Origin: Candidatus Nitrososphaera evergladensis SR1
Lineage (GTDB): Archaea > Thermoproteota > Nitrososphaeria > Nitrososphaerales > Nitrososphaeraceae
Assembly (NCBI RefSeq): GCF_000730285.1
Contig: NZ_CP007174.1
Location: 682,001-746,000 of the forward strand
DNA length: 64,000 nucleotides
Reading direction: 5' to 3'
The notes beneath the pieces are model-generated. The model was given only the letters and a program-made list of their open reading frames with translations. It was not told where the DNA came from and did not search any database. This document shows positions 59,662 to 64,000 of this stretch, one piece after another. How positions within the stretch are numbered: the first letter of the stretch is position 1; every line of letters begins with the position of its first letter. The position numbers were made by a program, and so were the translations under genes.

Positions 59662-59898
59662 ATGCTTGATATTCCTGATCGCCAGTCTCATAATCGTATG
59701 CTAGCGTCTACAACCAAGCTTGAGGTTTTGAAAATAAGCCTGATTTCAGAACAGGTGGCTCGCTTGCAGGTGATTTCTTGCGACCTTTGTGGCTCACAAA
59801 AGGCATCTTTTGACGTCTATGTAAAAGGCGCAGTCGAAGGCGTGCCTGCACTAAAGAGATGCTGCGATAGCTGCAAGTCGCTTCTTATCACCCAGTAA
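59662..59898 (+). CDS. Small protein with two CxxC motifs, zinc-ribbon-like
   Basis: 78 residues (MLDIPDRQSHNRMLASTTKL). Zinc-ribbon-like pairs are SCDLCGSQKASFDVYVKG and RCCDSCKSLLI, the second with an extra Cys. The ATG at 59662 fits a leaderless start from the first TATA element (about 59635); ATG 59698 would fit the second TATA element. It overlaps the end of the convergent pit gene by 11 bases. A role in nucleic-acid or protein contacts is typical of ribbons but unproven. Confidence 0.6.
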   Translation: MLDIPDRQSHNRMLASTTKLEVLKISLISEQVARLQVISCDLCGSQKASFDVYVKGAVEGVPALKRCCDSCKSLLITQ

Positions 59899-60898
59899 GC
59901 GCCTTTATTGCCCACATGCACGCCGCTGCTATGGCGGCGCTTGCCGGTATAGTTATCACCCAAGCATAGATTATCCTCTTTCCAAGTCCCCATCTTACTG
60001 CGGAAAACCTCTTTGTCGCGCCGACGCCCATTATTGCGCCAGAAATTGCGTGCGTAGTGCTTACAGGTATCCCAAGCCACGCCATCGAAGTCAGGATGGC
60101 GCCGCCGCCCGTCTCTGCGCAGAACCCCTGGTACGGCTTTAGGTTCGTCAGCCTAAACGCCATGGTCTTGACTATTCTCCATCCTCCAAAGAACGTGCCA
60201 AGCGCTATGGCAGACGCGGCACTTATTATCACCCACAACGGGACGACAAATTCCTTCGAGTGCATCAGGCCGCCTGCGATCAGGAGCGCCGTTATGATGC
60301 CCATGGTCTTTTGCCCGTCGTTTGCGCCGTGCGTCAGCGAGAAAAACGCCGAGGACACTATCTGCAGCCTGCCAAACACCCTGTTGACCCTGCCGGGCAC
60401 CTTTTTGCGCAAAAAGTACATCATCGCAAGCGCAAAGCCGCCTGCGACTGCAAAGCCCATGGCCGGCGACACCACCATGAACGTCAATGTTTTTTCGACG
60501 CCGGGCGCAACTATGGCCTGCAGACCGCCTGCAAAGAGCGCCGAGCCTACCAGCCCGCCGATGAGCGCGTGGCTGCTTGACGACGGCAGACCGAACCACC
60601 ACGTTATGAGGTCCCAAGCTGTTGCACCCAAAAGCCCCGCTATTATGACATCCACAGTCGAAAATTCAGGCATGATGATTCCTTTTCCTACTGTGGCGGC
60701 CACGGCCGTGCCAAAGATGAACGGACCGCTAAAATTGGCCGCCGCTGCAATTCCGACGGCTTGGATGGGTCTGAGCACCCTTGTGCCGACGATTGTTGCG
60801 ATAGAGTTTGCCGCGTCATGAAAGCCGTTTACGAAATCAAAAAACAGAGCCGCGCCGATTGCACCGTAAACCACTAGGATTATGCTCTGGTCGGCCAC
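59888..60898 (-). CDS. pit: Inorganic phosphate transporter, PiT family
   Basis: 336 residues with about ten helices. The PiT pair of repeated signatures is present: an N-terminal GFHDAANSIATIVGTR and FGLPSSSSHALIGG, and a C-terminal THGANDGQKTMGI with GIPVSTTHAISGAIMG. It imports phosphate with cations at low affinity. It starts 9 bases after the DUF47 gene, its usual partner. Both lie on the same strand and are likely cotranscribed. Confidence 0.95.
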   Translation of the reverse strand: MADQSIILVVYGAIGAALFFDFVNGFHDAANSIATIVGTRVLRPIQAVGIAAAANFSGPFIFGTAVAATVGKGIIMPEFSTVDVIIAGLLGATAWDLITWWFGLPSSSSHALIGGLVGSALFAGGLQAIVAPGVEKTLTFMVVSPAMGFAVAGGFALAMMYFLRKKVPGRVNRVFGRLQIVSSAFFSLTHGANDGQKTMGIITALLIAGGLMHSKEFVVPLWVIISAASAIALGTFFGGWRIVKTMAFRLTNLKPYQGFCAETGGGAILTSMAWLGIPVSTTHAISGAIMGVGATKRFSAVRWGLGKRIIYAWVITIPASAAIAAACMWAIKALTG

Positions 60899-60907
60899 TT
60901 TTGATCC

Positions 60908-61546
60908 TCAACCGTATTTTAAGCCGATATCCTCAAACGTGTCGGCGACGTCCTGACACCTGTTGACCGCGTCTTCCAGCTGGAGGTAGATTTCCTTGAA
61001 CTTGATTATTTCTATTGCGTCGCTGGTATCAAATAGCTCTGCGATTGCAAGCCTGTATATGGTGTCAGCCTCGTGCTCGTACTTGTTGATGTTCCTGCAG
61101 TGCTCTATCAGGTCTGCCGAGTTTTTGAAGCCCCGGAGGCGCATCATCAGCGTGTGCACCTCCTGCGTGGCAGAAAGCAGGATCTTGGCAAGCTCTATCA
61201 TGTACGGCGTCGGCTTGCTTATCTTAAAGAGCACGAACCTGTCTGCCGCGCCGTCTATGTAGTCGAGTATCTCGTCCACCTCGCTTGTCAGCTTGGAAAT
61301 GTCTTCTCTGTCAAGAGGCGTGACAAACGTCTTGTCCATGATGAGGTAGATGTTGTGGGCTATTTCGTCGCCCCTATGCTCAATGTCTTTAATGTTGACC
61401 TTGCGCTCGCCTACATTCTCAAAATTTGAAACTAGGTCAACAAGGGCGTTAGCGGCCTTGAGCACGTTTGCGCCCTGCTGCTCTAGTGCATCGATGATCT
61501 CTCTGTCATTGGAGCGGATCCATGAGAGAAAGCCGCCGCCAGCCAT
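60908..61546 (-). CDS. DUF47/PhoU-like Pit accessory protein
   Basis: 212 residues of all-helical PhoU-like type: SNDREIIDALEQQGANVLKAA, DIEHRGDEIAHNIYLIMDKTF, PLDREDISKLTSEVDEILDYID and the end YLQLEDAVNRCQDVADTFED. DUF47 proteins usually precede pit genes and regulate phosphate uptake. The acidic clusters (EHRGDE, EVDEILDYID) probably bind metals. The start is clear and the spacing to pit is short. Confidence 0.93.
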   Translation of the reverse strand: MAGGGFLSWIRSNDREIIDALEQQGANVLKAANALVDLVSNFENVGERKVNIKDIEHRGDEIAHNIYLIMDKTFVTPLDREDISKLTSEVDEILDYIDGAADRFVLFKISKPTPYMIELAKILLSATQEVHTLMMRLRGFKNSADLIEHCRNINKYEHEADTIYRLAIAELFDTSDAIEIIKFKEIYLQLEDAVNRCQDVADTFEDIGLKYG

Positions 61547-61629
61547 TATCTACTGGACTACATGAATGCACTGTATAATACCCTATACTACATGATCTAC
61601 ATATTCTATATTGATATTCTCTCTCTGTC

Positions 61630-62103
61630 TTAGATTGGTATGGTGACCCGCTCTATCATGGCGGGATGCTTTTCCCTGTAGTGCCTCACAAGCTCTTTTA
61701 CTGTGGCAAACGTCATCCTGCATTCTTCGCAGCTTTCTGCCGGGCTCTTGGAAACGGAAAAGAGTGGCCTTTTGCTGACCCGGATTGTCCTGTTGCCCGG
61801 AAGCGATATTGCAAGCATGCCGCCGTCATCCCAGCTCTTCAAGTGCTTTTCAAACTCTTCGTACGCCGAGAGGTTGAAGCACGCCACTGGGTCGTTTTCA
61901 AAGTCACACGCCCTCTTTTTGGTCATGTAGTCCTCGTGGATCTTGCGCAGCCATTCATCGACTATTTCCGGGTTGTCTGACAGTATGTCCTGAGCAATCC
62001 TCAACGTGTACACCGCGATCTTGTTTTCCAGCGCGTCGTTTGGAACTATCAAGTAGCCCTTCAGCTTTAGGCCCAGCGAGCCGTCTTCAAATGCGTGCCC
62101 CAT
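61630..62103 (-). CDS. Soluble protein with C-terminal C2H2-like zinc finger, unknown
   Basis: 157 residues. The first 120 are soluble and charged (GLKLKGYLIVPNDALENKIA, TKKRACDFENDPVACFNLS). The C-terminal part has CEECRMTFATVKELVRHYREKH, a C2H2-type finger (CxxC, x12, HxxxxH). DNA or protein binding is likely. No family is recognised for the N-terminal part. It is upstream of the Pit/DUF47 unit on the same strand. Confidence 0.65.
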   Translation of the reverse strand: MGHAFEDGSLGLKLKGYLIVPNDALENKIAVYTLRIAQDILSDNPEIVDEWLRKIHEDYMTKKRACDFENDPVACFNLSAYEEFEKHLKSWDDGGMLAISLPGNRTIRVSKRPLFSVSKSPAESCEECRMTFATVKELVRHYREKHPAMIERVTIPI

Positions 62104-62304
62104 GACACTGTCTTAATACATTTCCAATAATTAAGCATTGCTTAACTGAATAATCAAGTATATTTAGATTCCAAATGAATAATATAATTTTCTTAACAAA
62201 GAAATGAGATTTTAGATAAATATTGTAATCTGTATTTTCGCGGACAATGGACTCTAGGCATCCTTGATGGCATCTCCGTGTGATAATAATCCGGATTTTG
62301 AGAA

Positions 62305-62475
62305 TCAGCGCGTAAATAGCTTTTTTTCCAGTTTTGGCATAAAAACGGGCTTGTAGTTGTCAAAATCATCGTATGCGCCACAATAGCCCGAAGCCTCTTC
62401 ATCCGAATGGCAGGTCGCAGAGTTATCGTCGTAAAGCTTGCAAATGTGCGCATATCTGCACATTTCCGATTTCAT
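62305..62475 (-). CDS. Small four-cysteine protein, paralogue of the 23258 gene
   Basis: About 56 residues from ATG 62475 (MKSEMCRYAHIC); ATG 62511 and GTG 62523 are open in frame and would add a hydrophobic stretch (LLLFDAICMIC). The core is C-x5-C-x9-C-x9-C: CRYAHIC, then KLYDDNSATC and a last Cys in GYCGAYDDF. The first three spacings and the Tyr three residues after the second Cys match the 23258 protein. A metal-binding or disulfide-stabilised small protein family is inferred. Function is unknown. Confidence 0.5.
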   Translation of the reverse strand: MKSEMCRYAHICKLYDDNSATCHSDEEASGYCGAYDDFDNYKPVFMPKLEKKLFTR

Positions 62476-62642
62476 GCATATCATGCAGATGGCATCGAAT
62501 AACAGTAACATGTTCAAAATCACGCAATAGCATGAAAAATAATCCCATGTTCTGTTATATCCTGTTGCATGGCGTGTATGAAAAAAATCTTTTTGGCAGA
62601 GCTACAATACATGAACAAAAAAAGAAAGAAGGGAAAAAAGGC

Positions 62643-63272
62643 TTAGCCCTTTTTGTTCTCCTTTATGTCCCAGCCTCCGGTCATTGGCGCGCCCAGAGAG
62701 CCGTCAGGGTTTGTGGGATAGTACGTGAACTCTATCTTGGCAAAGTTGAGCGAGAAGCTGTCTGTAGGAACCGCTCCTGAACTGCCTCCTTGCTGGTACG
62801 AGGAGATGAGCACGTCTGTCAGCTTGATCTGGAGGAACTGCTGGCCCTTTTTGCCGCTCATTTCGCCTGTGAGTGTGACCTGCTTGATGTGCTGGCCTGT
62901 AGCCGTTGCAAGCATCAGTTTTGGAGATGACTTGTCAATCACCTTGGTAAAACTGATGTCTTGGAACGACACCTTTCCCGCTCCCGCGCCGCCTCCTGCG
63001 CTTGCCGAGCCCGTGTTAGACGCACCCCAGCTGAACGATTCGATGTTTATCTCGCCCTTGTGCCTGTCGCTTGTTGATTCTCCTTCAATGCCGTCTATCT
63101 TTAGAAAATAGTCTACCGTGGCAGCATCAGCAGAAGGAATCCCGAGCAGCGCCTCGCTGGCCGAGATCTTTTGCGACGCAGAAGAAAAAGATGCCACTGC
63201 AACATACCCTGCAAGAATCGACGTGACAACCGCTACCGACGCTACTACCTGCATCTTGCCTAGGTTTGGCAT
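62643..63272 (-). CDS. Hcp-like (type VI tube protein family) secreted protein
   Basis: 209 residues. The first 50 hold a hydrophobic signal or anchor (VVASVAVVTSILAGYVAVA) not found in classic Hcp. The rest is an Hcp1-family domain: DYFLKIDGIEGESTSDRHKG, INIESFSWGASN, VSFQDISFTKVIDKSSP, KQVTLTGEMSGKKGQQ, LQIKLTDVLISSYQ and FAKIEFTYYP. Hcp forms hexameric rings in type VI secretion tubes. No other type VI genes are seen, so a surface or secreted role is more likely. A Gly/Ala/Ser-rich insert follows the first motif. Confidence 0.85.
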   Translation of the reverse strand: MPNLGKMQVVASVAVVTSILAGYVAVASFSSASQKISASEALLGIPSADAATVDYFLKIDGIEGESTSDRHKGEINIESFSWGASNTGSASAGGGAGAGKVSFQDISFTKVIDKSSPKLMLATATGQHIKQVTLTGEMSGKKGQQFLQIKLTDVLISSYQQGGSSGAVPTDSFSLNFAKIEFTYYPTNPDGSLGAPMTGGWDIKENKKG

Positions 63273-63362
63273 GGCGACGCATAAGGCAGTAAAGATATAC
63301 CTTTTCTGTAGTTTGGCTCTATAAGATAGATGGAAAAGAAGAAAGGGGGAAGAAGAGATGCC

Positions 63363-64000
63363 CTACTTGGGCAACTCTCTCTTTTCTGTTGCCGCCGCGA
63401 TCCTCGGGATGGATCCAAGGTCGACGCACGGCACCTGCTCCAGCGCGACTGCCGCAGTATCGGACGCGCCATAGCCCGTTATGATGCCAAAGCCGTTTGT
63501 GTGCTTGGGATACACTCTCAGTTCTATGGCAAACGAACACTTTTGATGCGCGCCGAGCATCTCGCCAAACGTCTTTTCGGCGGCCTTGGCATTTGCCGCA
63601 TTGAGCGGGCTTGGGATCGGCGGGACAGTCGAGGGGGCGTTTGCAGTGCCTGTCTCTATCGTCCCGCTTGTGTCGTTGAGCCCGCGCACGAACCACAGGT
63701 TGTAGCTGTGCATGAACTTGTTGACGTGGAACGCATAGAACCGCACCGTGAACTTGTCGCCAGAGCACCCTGTCAGGAAGAGGCAGCTTCCCTCTACAGG
63801 CGCGTCGTTCTTGCGCAGCGCAACAATGTCGCCATAGCAGGCGACGTTGTCTGCATGGAACATGTGTACGAGTGCGGCATAGTTCACCGCGTCGGTGGCA
63901 GTCTCTGTTGACCATCGCCTGAAGGTAAACGGCTTGTCGATCCCTGCTCCCGCTGCGCCCGCAGGCTTGATCCTGTTTCCAGCCCCGTCAAACACCTCGA
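63363..64000 (-). CDS. Hypothetical protein, 5' end beyond window
   Basis: At least 212 residues. The frame is open to the right edge (codons before the GTG at 63995 read EV), so the true start lies outside. The visible part has AALVHMFHADNVACYGDIVAL, CLFLTGCSGDKFTVRFYAFHV and VPCVDLGSIPRIAAATEKR, with several Cys. No family is recognised and no clear membrane segment is seen. It lies upstream of the Hcp-like gene on the same strand, with 90 bases between, so it may be related to that protein's export or function; this is a guess. Confidence 0.55.
   Translation of the reverse strand, partial: EVFDGAGNRIKPAGAAGAGIDKPFTFRRWSTETATDAVNYAALVHMFHADNVACYGDIVALRKNDAPVEGSCLFLTGCSGDKFTVRFYAFHVNKFMHSYNLWFVRGLNDTSGTIETGTANAPSTVPPIPSPLNAANAKAAEKTFGEMLGAHQKCSFAIELRVYPKHTNGFGIITGYGASDTAAVALEQVPCVDLGSIPRIAAATEKRELPK

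Noticed and set aside
62643-63272. A complete type VI secretion system
   Set aside because: Only an Hcp-like gene is present in the window; sheath, baseplate and ATPase genes are absent.
1-64000. CRISPR arrays, transposases, integrases or provirus genes
   Set aside because: No repeat-spacer pattern, no terminal inverted repeats with a transposase, and no phage structural or integrase genes were seen. The dispersed repeat (12.3-15.3 kb) has no spacers and no Cas genes.

Overview
The window is a piece of a Nitrososphaera-type (group I.1b, soil) ammonia-oxidising thaumarchaeal chromosome. This is inferred from archaeal EF-2, PurP instead of a bacterial PurH, a futalosine-route quinone gene pair (mqnE/mqnD), BluB with archaeal neighbours, UbiA-type prenyltransferase, archaeosine genes (queC/queD), a PEFG-type C-terminal sorting tail on a secreted protein, tRNA genes without encoded CCA, and many starts about 26 bases downstream of a TATA-like box A (leaderless, often GTG or TTG). 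No ammonia-oxidation genes, rRNA, CRISPR array, transposase or provirus is seen. The exact species cannot be stated from the sequence alone.

Layout. 0-12.3 kb: quinone genes (mqnE, cut by the window edge; mqnD) and translation factor aEF-2 flank a metabolic block. The block holds an amidase, a PurE-like protein lacking the usual phosphate loop, an NCS1 permease translationally coupled to a biuret/triuret-hydrolase-like cysteine hydrolase, an SLC13/ArsB-type permease and a fumarylacetoacetase-family enzyme. Together they look like uptake and breakdown of a small N-rich compound. 12.3-26.2 kb: an accessory-looking stretch of secreted, membrane and small hypothetical proteins with a dispersed short repeat family, a seven-Asp-box propeller with a PEFG tail, and two genes with strong Shine-Dalgarno sites that look bacterial. 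26.2-33.4 kb: housekeeping and stress genes (msrA, a HAD phosphatase, purP, tatA/tatC, HEAT and VOC proteins). 33.4-38.3 kb: two tRNA genes around an apparent operon of DNA methyltransferase, bluB and a membrane-bound class I phosphodiesterase. 38.4-45.3 kb: small zinc-finger genes, a PHP enzyme, a TRAM protein, an AN1/M50 protease fusion and DUF2024.

45.3-51.1 kb: a signalling operon (sensor histidine kinase, receiver protein, class III nucleotide cyclase) next to an APC permease fused to Usp domains. 51.2-55 kb: Clp1-type kinase, queC and queD (the latter with an extra N-terminal nuclease-like domain) and an AsnB-like PP-loop protein. 55-62.5 kb: two paralogous winged-helix regulators around a UbiA prenyltransferase, a lipase-like hydrolase, a methyltransferase, and the Pit/DUF47 phosphate uptake pair. 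62.6-64 kb: a signal-bearing Hcp-like protein and a gene that runs off the window.

How they connect: the cyclase and the phosphodiesterase could form a cyclic-nucleotide signalling loop. The 3.8-8.8 kb block could feed ammonia from ureides. QueD and QueC are adjacent steps to preQ0 and archaeosine. MqnE and MqnD are steps of the same menaquinone pathway. Several genes shorter than about 60 codons (18652, 26828, 39819) and one frameshifted gene (8802-9118) are described from direct reading.
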